Source: Flavipsychrobacter sp. (GTDB lineage: Bacteria > Bacteroidota > Bacteroidia > Chitinophagales > Chitinophagaceae). Taken from it: DNA of 64,000 nt. The stretch covers positions 1-64,000 of the forward strand of contig JAEUVX010000011.1 of the NCBI GenBank assembly GCA_016786615.1, written 5' to 3'. Each line of letters starts with the position of its first letter. Position 1 is the first letter of the stretch. Below are positions 28,278 through 38,000 of this stretch, piece after piece. Under the pieces are notes generated by a model. The model was not told the DNA's origin. It ran no database searches and saw only the letters and a list, made by a program, of their open reading frames with translations. Position numbers and translations under genes: made by a program.

Positions 28278-28601
28278 TTACTTTTGCAGCAACTCCTCAT
28301 TTATAACTTCAATAATTTCCCCAGCCCCTATCATTCTTGCACCCTCATAAAACTCAAACTGAGTTCCACATTTTAGTTTCCTTTTAAAAATATCAATCCA
28401 TACAATTCGAATTTCTGCTAAGACTGTCTCTCCCGGATAGACCATTTCTTTATCTAAAAACTTTTGTTCTCCAGATGTCATTCTATCATCGAAAGAGAAT
28501 TTTATTGCGGGTCTGTATCCAGTAGCTGCGTAATGACTTCGCCCACCATTTTCTGTAGTACGATACGTTAGAGTCGCAATGAAATCAGCTTTAGTCGTCA
28601 T
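28278..28601 (-). CDS. Free-standing EF-Tu domain III-like protein
   Basis: 107 residues that read along the whole of EF-Tu domain III and nothing else. Shared landmarks with the tuf product in this window: GGR (TTENGGRSHYAATGYRP against [17 protein letters not shown]), YRP, MVYPGE against MVMPGD, the G-x-x-F strand, and GARMIGAGEIIEVI against [14 protein letters not shown]. There is no GTPase domain and no domain II, so it cannot act as EF-Tu. The start is an ATG at 28601 (MTTKADFIATLTYRT). It is a single gene between an ABC exporter and a hydrolase, not next to tuf. Domain III contacts tRNA and EF-Ts in EF-Tu; any role here is open. Confidence 0.75.
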   Translation of the reverse strand: MTTKADFIATLTYRTTENGGRSHYAATGYRPAIKFSFDDRMTSGEQKFLDKEMVYPGETVLAEIRIVWIDIFKRKLKCGTQFEFYEGARMIGAGEIIEVINEELLQK

Positions 28602-28640
28602 TAAAGATTACTATTCAGTTACAAAATGTAATACAATACA

Positions 28641-30047
28641 CTATTTCACTTTTTTATCCAACCAATCACTGATTGCTGTCAATGCTGTTGGCGAAATAGT
28701 TTCTTCCAATACACCGTATTCCTGCACTGTACATACCTTACATGTTTGGAACAAATGGTTCAAGCCGGGCAGCTCTTTCACATCGTACATCTTTGTTTTG
28801 CTCTTTGCCAACGACTGTTTTATACCATCAAGATTTGCTTTTGATAATACCTGCATATCTTTTTCACCATTTAGTGCCAACACTTTACAATTCAGCTTTT
28901 GTAAAACCGGCTGCGGGTCATACTTCAAAAAGTAGTTGAACCAAGCATCATGGTACATCCTCATAAATTCATCAATAAACTTCTTTTCCTTTTCAAAATC
29001 ATCTATATCAACTAATGCTATTGCATCCTTCGTTGCAGTGCTTTTCCAGGTGGTAGTTACCTGTATCATTTTGTTTTTCGCTTCTTCACCTGTAGATGAT
29101 GATATGACCGCCTGTTCAATACCTCTGTACAGCTTGCGGTATTCAGCAACAATGTTTTCACTAACTCCACCTGCAAGCATCATAGCAGCACTCTGGTCTT
29201 CCATCAATTCATATATCTTCACACCGGGGCCTGCCATCAATACTACAAAGTCAATATCTTTTCTATCCGCAGCAACCATAGGTGCTATCATACCACCTTC
29301 GCTATGGCCGAGCATACCAATCTTTTTCACATTTACTTCCTTACGGGTTTTCAGGTAGTCTATTGCTGCATTGGCATCTTTTGCAAAATCAGCGCTTGTC
29401 GCTTTTTTTCTATCACCGGTTGTTTGTGCAACACCTCTGTCATCTACACGCAATACCACGTATCCTTTCTTTGTCAGATAGTCTGCTAATACTGCAAATG
29501 GCTTATGCCCCATCAGCTCCTCATCTCTGTTTTGCGGGCCGGAACCACTGATGAGCAATACAGCAGGGTATGTTTTACCACCGGCAGGCATAGTAATGGT
29601 GGCACCATAACTGATGCTGCCATCCGCATTTTTGAATGTTACATCTTCGCTCAGATAACCAAATGGAGGTTTCGGTGTTTGTGGCCTTCTCAGCTCTGCA
29701 GGCTTGTCAGTTTTCTTCATCACCAACGGCAGCTTCATACCATTTTGCTTCCATACACCATCTATACTTTCTCCTTTCAGCAATCCTGAATACTGTATAC
29801 CTGCATTACTCAAGTCAAACAATACGCTATCACCATTCATAGTTGTACCGGCAACAGGTATGCCTGTCACACCTTGGTCTGGGCTATCCATTATTGTTGA
29901 CAGTTTGCCGTTCGCTTCTGTCACCCGAAACACCAATCTTACTTTTTGACCAACATTCATTTCTCCTTCCCAGTTGCCTGTCAATTTACTTTGTGCAACT
30001 GCTGTCAGCGACAATGCCATACAGGCTGCTACGAGTTGTACCTTCAT
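28641..30047 (-). CDS. Secreted alpha/beta hydrolase with an N-terminal lipocalin-like domain
   Basis: 468 residues with a signal peptide ending LTAVAQS. Residues about 22-110 are beta-rich (GNWEGEMNVGQKVRLVFRV) as in the DUF3887/lipocalin-like leaders of such enzymes. The hydrolase domain has an oxyanion strand LLISGSGPQNRDEE, nucleophile Ser in GHSEGG, and a late His in LPGLNHLF. Likely a periplasmic esterase or peptidase of the dienelactone-hydrolase/S9-like group. It follows the SdpI gene by 4 nt and is probably in one operon with the SdpR/SdpI pair. Confidence 0.85.
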   Translation of the reverse strand: MKVQLVAACMALSLTAVAQSKLTGNWEGEMNVGQKVRLVFRVTEANGKLSTIMDSPDQGVTGIPVAGTTMNGDSVLFDLSNAGIQYSGLLKGESIDGVWKQNGMKLPLVMKKTDKPAELRRPQTPKPPFGYLSEDVTFKNADGSISYGATITMPAGGKTYPAVLLISGSGPQNRDEELMGHKPFAVLADYLTKKGYVVLRVDDRGVAQTTGDRKKATSADFAKDANAAIDYLKTRKEVNVKKIGMLGHSEGGMIAPMVAADRKDIDFVVLMAGPGVKIYELMEDQSAAMMLAGGVSENIVAEYRKLYRGIEQAVISSSTGEEAKNKMIQVTTTWKSTATKDAIALVDIDDFEKEKKFIDEFMRMYHDAWFNYFLKYDPQPVLQKLNCKVLALNGEKDMQVLSKANLDGIKQSLAKSKTKMYDVKELPGLNHLFQTCKVCTVQEYGVLEETISPTALTAISDWLDKKVK

Positions 30048-30051
30048 ATCT

Positions 30052-30723
30052 TTATTGATTTTGACTTTTAGTATTTCTGAATAATAAATAAGAATAGCCT
30101 ACTGGTATTATTACCATAATAGCGATGAGTACCAACATCAGCACTTCCATCACTTCCGGTTTGGCTATCAGCGAAGCGATACAAATAGTAACACCCCCTG
30201 CTACCCATACATGGCTTGCTATGCGGTGTGTTTGTTCCCAGTTATTTTCGTCGTTCAGTGTCCATGGAACACGAATACCTGCAAAGTAGTTGGGCTTGAT
30301 ATTATTCATATAATTGCCGATAAATGCCAGCAGCAACCCTACCAATGGCAAAATTGCCTTTTGAGCAATACCCTCTCCATTACTGATACCACTCAGAATA
30401 ATAATGACACTCAATGCTGTAAGAAACAAGCTTACACCTACAGCCAGTTTATTGAACACTGCAGATTGTTCTGCCTTGGCTCGTTTAGGGTCTATTTTAT
30501 GAATATTGCTGATAAGCAGATACGTAAATAAATTCACGCCACATAATATCAGTATCGCCAACAGAAATTCCTGTTTATTGCCCATCCTGTCCACTTTTCC
30601 ACTCATATCATAATGCATGGGCATCATCTCTGGCAATGTATCCCACACCCAAGCCAAATAAGCTATTGGTATCAGGATAACGGCACATACAAGTATATGT
30701 TTAACTAAACGAGCGTTTTGCAT
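30052..30723 (-). CDS. SdpI family immunity-like membrane protein
   Basis: 223 residues with six membrane spans. N-terminal DUF1648 (LPEMMPMHYDMSGKVDRMGNKQEF, of which MPMHYDMSGKVDRMG is the hallmark) and C-terminal SdpI domain (GIRVPWTLNDENNWEQTHRI). In Bacillus, SdpI protects against the SdpC killing peptide and controls the regulator SdpR by holding it at the membrane. The gene overlaps the ArsR gene by 23 nt, the same sdpR-sdpI order. No SdpC toxin gene is seen here. Confidence 0.88.
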   Translation of the reverse strand: MQNARLVKHILVCAVILIPIAYLAWVWDTLPEMMPMHYDMSGKVDRMGNKQEFLLAILILCGVNLFTYLLISNIHKIDPKRAKAEQSAVFNKLAVGVSLFLTALSVIIILSGISNGEGIAQKAILPLVGLLLAFIGNYMNNIKPNYFAGIRVPWTLNDENNWEQTHRIASHVWVAGGVTICIASLIAKPEVMEVLMLVLIAIMVIIPVGYSYLLFRNTKSQNQ

Positions 30724-31003
30724 TGCTGACTGTTTTAATTTTTTTTTCTGTTGGTTTTAATTGCATCAGCCACTTCAGAAATTCATCTACCACCGTTGTA
30801 TTCAGCGAGTAGTATATAAACTGCCCCTGCTTATCTGCTTCTATCAGGCCTGCCTGTTTTAGCAAGTCCAGATGGTGCGATATGCTGGGCTTCGAGATAT
30901 TAAACTTGTCTGCTATCTCTCCTGCAGTCAGCTCTTTCTTTTTCAGCAGTTCCAGTATATCCCGCCGCGTCTGGTCATTCAGCGCTTTGAATAACTTATC
31001 CAT
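30701..31003 (-). CDS. ArsR/SdpR-type repressor
   Basis: 100 residues: a winged helix with LFKALNDQTRRDILELLKKK, recognition helix region NISKPSISHHLDLLKQAGLI and wing ADKQGQFIYYSL. No metal-binding Cys motif (ELCVCDL) is present, so it is of the autorepressor SdpR-like kind. It overlaps the SdpI gene and lies just below an inverted-repeat operator at 31020-31035. Confidence 0.9.
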   Translation of the reverse strand: MDKLFKALNDQTRRDILELLKKKELTAGEIADKFNISKPSISHHLDLLKQAGLIEADKQGQFIYYSLNTTVVDEFLKWLMQLKPTEKKIKTVSNAKRSFS

Positions 31004-31036
31004 TTAGACATTTAGTTAATTAGACAAATATCTAAA
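31004..31036. promoter_or_regulatory. Probable operator of the ArsR/SdpR-type repressor
   Basis: A perfect inverted repeat TTAGA-CAAATA-TCTAA at 31020-31035 and a further half-site TTTAGACA at 31003-31010, right at the repressor's start codon. ArsR-family repressors usually bind such AT-rich palindromes in their own promoter; binding here is inference. Confidence 0.55.
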
Positions 31037-31064
31037 TACTTTTTTACCTGAACAAACTATTAAC

Positions 31065-31094
31065 AAAAAAGGCCCGCAAATGCGAGCCTTTTTA
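31065..31094 (-). terminator. fbp terminator
   Basis: AAAAAGGC-C-CGC/GCG-A-GCCTTTTT with a 4-nt loop, 18 nt after the fbp stop codon and just upstream of the ArsR operator region. Confidence 0.85.
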
Positions 31095-31111
31095 ACAATA
31101 CTATCTGATGA

Positions 31112-32131
31112 TTATGCTACTGTAGTAACAGTTTCAAATTCCAATGCTTTTGTTACCATATTCTTAGAACCGATGTAAATAGGTACACGCTGGTGCAATT
31201 CTGTTGGTATCACCTCCAGTACATTGCTATATCCTGTGCTTGCGATACCACCTGCTGCTTCTACAAGGAAAGCCATCGGATTGCACTCGTATTGCAAACG
31301 CAGTTTACCATTCGGATTGCTCTTGTCAGCAGGATACATAAAGATGCCTCCTTTGATAAGTGTGCGGTGCATATCTGCCACCATACTACCTATATAGCGC
31401 TGAGAATACGGACGGCCTTCTTCCTTATTGCTTTCCATACAATAGTTCAGGAAGTTTTTAGTACCCTCATGATATTTTACTGTATTACCCTGGTTGATGG
31501 AATATATCTTTCCTTTCTCAGGGCATTTCATATCAGGGTGGCTCAGGCAAAACTCACCTATCGATGGTTCCAGCGTAAAGCCATTAATACTTGCTTTGGT
31601 TGCATACACCATCATGGTGCTGCTGCCATATATTACATAACCCGCTGCCATCAGTTTATTGCCCGGCTGCAAAAAGTCAGCTGCGGTGCATGGCTTACCC
31701 AATTCACTTACACGGCGATAAATAGAGAATATTGTTCCTATAGGTGCATTCACATCTATGTTTGATGAACCATCCAATGGGTCGAACAACACTACATATT
31801 TCGAGTTTACAGACCACTCATCATCAAAGCTGATAAAGTCGTCATTTTCTTCAGAAGCTATACCTGCACAATCTGCACTATGGCGCAGTACGTTTATCAA
31901 CGTTTCATCAGCATATATATCCAGTTTCATTTGCTCTTCGCCCTGCACATTGGTAGCACCATGCTTGCCAAGTATATCTACCAGCCCTGCTTTCAGCACT
32001 TGCTTATTTATCAGTTTGCAGGCAAGCCCTATATCCCTCAGCAACGCAGAGAGTTCGCCGGTGGCTTGTGGAAATTTTCTCGTTTCCTGGATGGTAAATT
32101 CATCCAGCGTCATTAATTTCTTGGGATTCAT
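31112..32131 (-). CDS. fbp: Fructose-1,6-bisphosphatase class I
   Basis: 339 residues from the ATG at 32131 (MNPKKLMTLDEF); the frame is open further upstream but that stretch overlaps the promoter. The second ATG, at 32113 (MTLDEFTIQETRKF), matches the usual family start even better. Metal site residues: IASEEND, VVLFDPLDGSSNIDVN; sugar-phosphate site YSQRYIGSMVADMHRTL and GGIFMYP. Catalyses fructose 1,6-bisphosphate to fructose 6-phosphate in gluconeogenesis. Confidence 0.95.
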   Translation of the reverse strand: MNPKKLMTLDEFTIQETRKFPQATGELSALLRDIGLACKLINKQVLKAGLVDILGKHGATNVQGEEQMKLDIYADETLINVLRHSADCAGIASEENDDFISFDDEWSVNSKYVVLFDPLDGSSNIDVNAPIGTIFSIYRRVSELGKPCTAADFLQPGNKLMAAGYVIYGSSTMMVYATKASINGFTLEPSIGEFCLSHPDMKCPEKGKIYSINQGNTVKYHEGTKNFLNYCMESNKEEGRPYSQRYIGSMVADMHRTLIKGGIFMYPADKSNPNGKLRLQYECNPMAFLVEAAGGIASTGYSNVLEVIPTELHQRVPIYIGSKNMVTKALEFETVTTVA

Positions 32132-32135
32132 ATTG

Positions 32136-32143
32136 CAAAGATA
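32136..32143 (-). promoter_or_regulatory. fbp promoter -7 box
   Basis: TATCTTTG on the minus strand; its G is 5 nt before the ATG at 32131. Either the mRNA is leaderless or translation starts at the ATG at 32113. Confidence 0.6.
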
Positions 32144-32229
32144 ATCAAAGCACCCTAACAGGTTAAAACATAGGCTCATATTAGATATAAAAAGTTGTAC
32201 CGACAAGGGCGAGCAGGGCTTCTTTTTAT

Positions 32230-32237
32230 TACCTTTG
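32230..32237 (+). promoter_or_regulatory. corA promoter -7 box
   Basis: TACCTTTG, exact TAnnTTTG, 33 nt before the corA ATG, divergent from fbp. Confidence 0.65.
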
Positions 32238-32270
32238 AAGCACATTTTTTAAACACCCCCTGCCGGAGCA

Positions 32271-33212
32271 ATGGTTCAATACTTCAAAAACATCAACCGC
32301 CAGACGCTGGAAATCCAGCAACCGGAGGGGGCCAACTGGATAAATGTAACTCCCCCCTTTCAGGAAAACGAGATTGACAACCTTTCTCGCTCTCTGACTA
32401 TACCCCGCGATTTACTGACGGATACGCTGGATATTGAAGAACGTGCCCGTTATGAGATAGAGGACGGCGTTAAACTAATAATCCTCAAAACGCCAGTGGA
32501 CAATAAATCGCTTAACGAAGGGGATGCGGACTATGTTACCATTCCCATCTCCATCATCATCAACGAACGCAACCAGGTAGTTACAGTTAACTCTTTCGAA
32601 AATGTGGCTATACGCCGCTTCCTGAACACTTTTGCAAAACGCCACCCCGAGCGCCCAAATATGATGGTTCTCAAGATTTTTGAGAAAGTGGTAATGGACT
32701 TCATGGAAGTTTTGAAAGAGATTAACCACAGCCGCAATATACTGGAGCAAAAACTGTACGATAGTAACCGAAACGAGGAACTGCTATACCTGATGCGTGT
32801 GCAGAAAAGCCTTGTATATTTTGTTACCGCACTGCGCAGCAACGAACTTTTGCTGATGAAAATGGAGCGTACCAACTTCCTCAATTGCGATGAAGAGGAA
32901 CGTGAATTTTTAAGCGACTTAATTGTAGAATTCTCTCAGGCCCTTGAAATGGCCAATACTTATACTAACATCCTCAGCAGTACTATGGATGCGTTTGCCA
33001 GTATCATCAATAATAATATGAACCTGGTTATTAAGCGCCTTACCAGTATTACGATTATGATTTCGATACCAACGCTGATAGCCAGTTTGTTTGGTATGAA
33101 TGTGGAAATACCTTTTTCGCATGGAGCTTACAGCTTCTATCTTCCGATTCTGATATCCCTTGTGGTATCGGTTATAGTAGTATTCTATTTCAATAAGAAG
33201 AAATGGTTCTGA
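32271..33212 (+). CDS. corA: CorA family magnesium/divalent-cation channel
   Basis: 313 residues: a long cytoplasmic alpha/beta and helical domain (about 1-250), then two membrane spans. The signature GMN at the end of the first span is present (IASLFGMNVEIPF), and the protein ends with FYFNKKKWF, basic as expected. CorA pentamers let Mg2+ (or Co2+/Ni2+) into the cell. The stop is one base before the next ATG, so the Nudix gene is translationally linked. Confidence 0.93.
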   Translation: MVQYFKNINRQTLEIQQPEGANWINVTPPFQENEIDNLSRSLTIPRDLLTDTLDIEERARYEIEDGVKLIILKTPVDNKSLNEGDADYVTIPISIIINERNQVVTVNSFENVAIRRFLNTFAKRHPERPNMMVLKIFEKVVMDFMEVLKEINHSRNILEQKLYDSNRNEELLYLMRVQKSLVYFVTALRSNELLLMKMERTNFLNCDEEEREFLSDLIVEFSQALEMANTYTNILSSTMDAFASIINNNMNLVIKRLTSITIMISIPTLIASLFGMNVEIPFSHGAYSFYLPILISLVVSVIVVFYFNKKKWF

Positions 33213-33213
33213 T

Positions 33214-33624
33214 ATGCAATCCGCCAAGCGCTTCAATATTCGCGTGTATGGTATCTGGCTGCATGATGGCCACGTCTTGGTGAATGAAGAATTGATTCGC
33301 GGGCGTAAAGTCATCAAGTTTCCGGGTGGCGGGCTCGATTGGGGCGAAGGCACTATCGACTGCCTGAAACGCGAATGGATGGAAGAACTGAACCTTGAAA
33401 TAGAAATTCTCGACCATTACTATACTACCGGCTTTTTTCAGCAATCCGCCTTTGACGACTCACAGGTTCTTAGCATCTACTATCTTGTTTCGAGCGATGC
33501 TTCTCGTACCATCATCAACAATATTCCCGAAGAACGCACCTACTGGATGCCTGTGTCTCATATTACTGACGATACTTTTACGCTGCCAATTGATAAAATT
33601 GTAGGTATGATGCTCATAAAATAA
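33214..33624 (+). CDS. Nudix hydrolase
   Basis: 136 residues with a full Nudix box beginning GGGLDWGEGTIDCLKREWME and continuing EELNLEI (G-x5-E-x7-REUxEE). It cleaves a nucleoside diphosphate linked to another moiety; the substrate is not visible. Starts one base after corA stops. Nothing follows in the same direction for almost 400 bp. Confidence 0.9.
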   Translation: MQSAKRFNIRVYGIWLHDGHVLVNEELIRGRKVIKFPGGGLDWGEGTIDCLKREWMEELNLEIEILDHYYTTGFFQQSAFDDSQVLSIYYLVSSDASRTIINNIPEERTYWMPVSHITDDTFTLPIDKIVGMMLIK

Positions 33625-33683
33625 AAGTGGCACACATTTACCTTTAGTAATGCTTTCAGGCAAAATAAATCACATATTTTGCG

Positions 33684-33691
33684 TATATTTG
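33684..33691 (+). promoter_or_regulatory. Orphan promoter -7 box
   Basis: TATATTTG with no start codon of a convincing gene within 300 bp downstream. Either a long-leader promoter for the lipoprotein gene at 34018 or the promoter of an RNA gene. Confidence 0.45.
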
Positions 33692-33984
33692 CTATAGTAA
33701 AAAATCAACCATTCCACTAACACCTGATACTGCAACAATTTTTAAAAACCATGAAAACTGCAACAATCTGCAACAAAATATCCGTAACCATTTGTAACCA
33801 ACCTATTGCAAAACATGTTGATAATCAATGACCACAAACGGTTACAAAACAAAAACTGTGCAAATACTATCAAAAACTATCAACAGATATACATTTTAAT
33901 CATATCTATCCGACTTCTGCGAGGCTCAGTTTGTCAACCCAATATCATAAATAGCATCCTTTGCCAAACTTTCGGCTAAACCCA

Positions 33985-33992
33985 TATCTTTG
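33985..33992 (+). promoter_or_regulatory. Promoter -7 box of the 34018 lipoprotein gene
   Basis: TATCTTTG, exact TAnnTTTG, 25 nt before the ATG at 34018. It rules out the longer frame that begins at 33961. Confidence 0.65.
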
Positions 33993-34017
33993 CCCTTCGT
34001 CTACAGACACCATATAT

Positions 34018-35109
34018 ATGAAAAAAACCTTACTGCTTTTAGTGCTCCCGCTTATGCTTGCCGTATCATCCTGCAAGGACGATTTTGAAGTAGCTGCACC
34101 TTATCAGCAAATCACTGTGGCTTATGCCATATTCAACAAGGCCGATAAAAGCCACTATGTACGCATCCAGAAGGCTTTTCTGGATAATAATAAGAGCTCT
34201 ATAGATATGGCCAAAGAACCCGATAGCAGCTTTTACAAAGACCTGACCGTTGTGATGAAAGAGTTCAACAACGAAACGGGCAATCTTGTAAAAACCATCC
34301 CTATGACAAGGGTTGACCTGAATATCGAAGGCTATCCTAAAGACGAAGCGGGCAGTCAGGGCTTTTTTACAAAACCCAGCTATGCCTACAAGCTCATGTT
34401 CCCGAATGTTACAGATTCACTCAACCCCTTCCTGAAATACAGGCTGGTTATTAAAAACAACGCTACAGGCAGGGTCGATTCCAGCGATTTCTTTGCCATC
34501 GTAAACAGCAATCGTGATAACAACCCGAGCAGCTTTTATATCTCAACATTTACCAACCTCAACTATGCACTGAACTTTGCAAAAACAGAGTTTCAGGCAA
34601 AATATACGCTGAATGGCAAAATACCCCGAAATGCCAAAATGATAGAAGGTATCATACGCTTTCATATGGTGGAAAAAGACCTGAACACAGGCACTAAAAA
34701 GAACCTGTCTGCAGACCTTACATTCGGCACATTTGTTAGTACTGGTACATCTGAGCAGTTCAAACTGGAAATTCCGAACTCCAGCTTTTACGGTTTTCTG
34801 TACGATGCATTCGGCGCAGCACCTGTTGGCGTGCAGCGCTATATAGATAGCTGCGACTTCTTTATATATGCCGGCAGCCACGAGCTTTATAATTATTACA
34901 ATCTTGCGTTGATACAAAACAGCAGCCTGCTGGGCGACCAGATAAAACCAATATACTCTAACATGAGAGGAGAAAACACCTATGGCGTATTGGCCTCAAG
35001 GGCATTAAATACCTACCTGAAAGTACCAATAGATGAGGTTACTATCGACTCTATAAAACTGAATAAGATAACAAAGCCACTTAATATTATTGGCCGCAGC
35101 GATGAATAA
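34018..35109 (+). CDS. Outer-membrane/periplasmic lipoprotein, DUF4249-like
   Basis: 363 residues from the ATG at 34018, with a lipoprotein signal and lipobox AVSSCKDD. The beta-rich body contains QITVAYAIFNKADKSHYVRI, the kind of sequence seen at the start of DUF4249 proteins of Bacteroidota, and ends near NTYGVLASRALNTYLKVPID. DUF4249 proteins often partner TonB-dependent receptors, but none is adjacent here. Family call by eye, moderate certainty; it has its own promoter and terminator. Confidence 0.75.
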   Translation: MKKTLLLLVLPLMLAVSSCKDDFEVAAPYQQITVAYAIFNKADKSHYVRIQKAFLDNNKSSIDMAKEPDSSFYKDLTVVMKEFNNETGNLVKTIPMTRVDLNIEGYPKDEAGSQGFFTKPSYAYKLMFPNVTDSLNPFLKYRLVIKNNATGRVDSSDFFAIVNSNRDNNPSSFYISTFTNLNYALNFAKTEFQAKYTLNGKIPRNAKMIEGIIRFHMVEKDLNTGTKKNLSADLTFGTFVSTGTSEQFKLEIPNSSFYGFLYDAFGAAPVGVQRYIDSCDFFIYAGSHELYNYYNLALIQNSSLLGDQIKPIYSNMRGENTYGVLASRALNTYLKVPIDEVTIDSIKLNKITKPLNIIGRSDE

Positions 35110-35138
35110 TTGACAATATTTCATATACAACTCTGATT

Positions 35139-35172
35139 AAATGCCTTAATGTTAGTTCATTAAGGCATTTTT
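35139..35172 (+). terminator. Terminator of the lipoprotein gene
   Basis: Perfect 13-bp stem AAATGCCTTAATG/CATTAAGGCATTT with a 6-nt loop and T tail, upstream of dnaK. Confidence 0.92.
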
Positions 35173-35277
35173 CATTCAACCTGTCACATCGGCTGACATT
35201 ATTGCCGAAAACTACCAACTGGCATATCTATTGACAATAATTTCTTAACAACTGTAAATAATAAAACGATATAATAA

Positions 35278-37182
<1,905 letters not shown>

Positions 37183-37204
37183 CGAGGTTAGGTATAAATG
37201 AGTA

Positions 37205-37238
37205 AATGACGGTTGTTTATGACAACCGTCATTTTTTT
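37205..37238 (+). terminator. dnaK terminator
   Basis: Perfect 12-bp stem AATGACGGTTGT/ACAACCGTCATT followed by a run of T. Confidence 0.92.
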
Positions 37239-37246
37239 ATATATGT

Positions 37247-37462
37247 ATGATTGGTAAATTGCTTGTATCAAAACGCCTCAATATGAAAAATGCAAGAAAG
37301 AGTGAAAGCGGCCAGAACAAGCAAGGTCATGTAAACACACCAAAGCCTGATATAAGGGACGATATGGATAGCCGCAAAAACAAGGAAGCCAATATCAATA
37401 AGATGAACCCGAAAACACCGGTTAATGCTAATAAACCGGGAAAGAAAGCTCCTAAAAGCTGA
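37247..37462 (+). CDS. Small basic hydrophilic protein, hypothetical
   Basis: 71 residues, or 59 from the ATG at 37283 (MKNARKSESGQNKQ). Almost no hydrophobic residues, rich in Lys, Asn and Pro (KTPVNANKPGKKAPKS), so disordered. It lies just after the dnaK terminator and runs tail-to-tail into the DinB gene with no gap. Coding status is uncertain: no clear ribosome site or promoter. Confidence 0.4.
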   Translation: MIGKLLVSKRLNMKNARKSESGQNKQGHVNTPKPDIRDDMDSRKNKEANINKMNPKTPVNANKPGKKAPKS

Positions 37463-37957
37463 TTACTTCTTATTGGCAAAAACGATAAAGTCCAACCTAG
37501 GTATCTTGGTTTCGCCCGCCTGGCGAAGCATGGTTACTAATTGCCCCCTGTGATAGGTAGCATGATTAAACACATGCAACAGCACCTTATAAACAGGCAT
37601 CTTATGCGACGTTTTCTGCAAGTCGTAGTATTGCAATACATGTTCAAGGGCATTATCATCAAACTGCTTTTCTACAAACTGCAATAATGCTTCACCTACT
37701 TGCAACCAATGTCTGCACACTTCATCTATTGGTTTATCAACCTCACCACCTACCCACAAAGGCTGCTCGGCTAATTGCAGGCGTTGCAGCCATATATAAT
37801 CCGCAGCACGGCAATGCAGCACAGTCTTCCGTATAGTATCAAAACTGCTTGTGATTACCATATCCGTCTGTTCAGATGTCAGTTTCAGTACTGTATCCAC
37901 CATCAGCTTGTTTGCCCACAGGTTATATTGAGCAAATTGTAATAAGGTCTGTTTCAT
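37463..37957 (-). CDS. DinB family protein
   Basis: 164 residues from the ATG at 37957 (MKQTLLQFAQYNLWANK); the longer frame runs into the opposite gene's promoter. Four-helix DinB-like fold with the three-His metal pattern: the first helix (QYNLWANKLM), VLHCRAADYIWLQRL and HVFNHATYHRGQL. Family members include thiol transferases (bacillithiol/mycothiol/glutathione) and DNA-damage genes; the substrate cannot be read. Divergent from the PLP enzyme gene. Confidence 0.85.
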   Translation of the reverse strand: MKQTLLQFAQYNLWANKLMVDTVLKLTSEQTDMVITSSFDTIRKTVLHCRAADYIWLQRLQLAEQPLWVGGEVDKPIDEVCRHWLQVGEALLQFVEKQFDDNALEHVLQYYDLQKTSHKMPVYKVLLHVFNHATYHRGQLVTMLRQAGETKIPRLDFIVFANKK

Positions 37958-37967
37958 ACTATAAATG

Positions 37968-37975
37968 TACCTTTG
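37968..37975 (+). promoter_or_regulatory. Promoter -7 box of the PLP enzyme-thiolase-ACMSD operon
   Basis: TACCTTTG, exact TAnnTTTG. Only the ATG at 38001 (or 37989) lies downstream of the likely transcript start, which rejects earlier in-frame ATGs at 37965 and 37977. Confidence 0.65.
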
Positions 37976-38000
37976 CATGGCAAAATTAATGATCCTCTCA

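Larger units (their letters stand above)
33625..34017 (+). other. Noncoding region with repeats and an orphan promoter
   Basis: 393 bp without a plausible gene. It holds an exact TATATTTG box at 33684-33691, three copies of CTGCAACAA (33729, 33758, 33768), a 9-bp inverted repeat TTTGTAACC (33791-33799)/GGTTACAAA (33840-33848), two ACTATCAA copies 10 bp apart (33866, 33876), and a second promoter box at 33985-33992 for the next gene. It may be a regulator-bound region or carry a small RNA; neither is proven. Confidence 0.5.

Noticed and set aside
28602-28640. Exact promoter box for the EF-Tu domain III-like gene
   Set aside because: Only a near match (CAAAATGTA, one base too many between the two parts) is present on the minus strand; not strong enough to list.
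33729-33776. CRISPR-like repeats
   Set aside because: Only three 9-bp copies at uneven distance (29 and 10 bp); no 24-40-bp repeat, no equal spacers and no cas gene.
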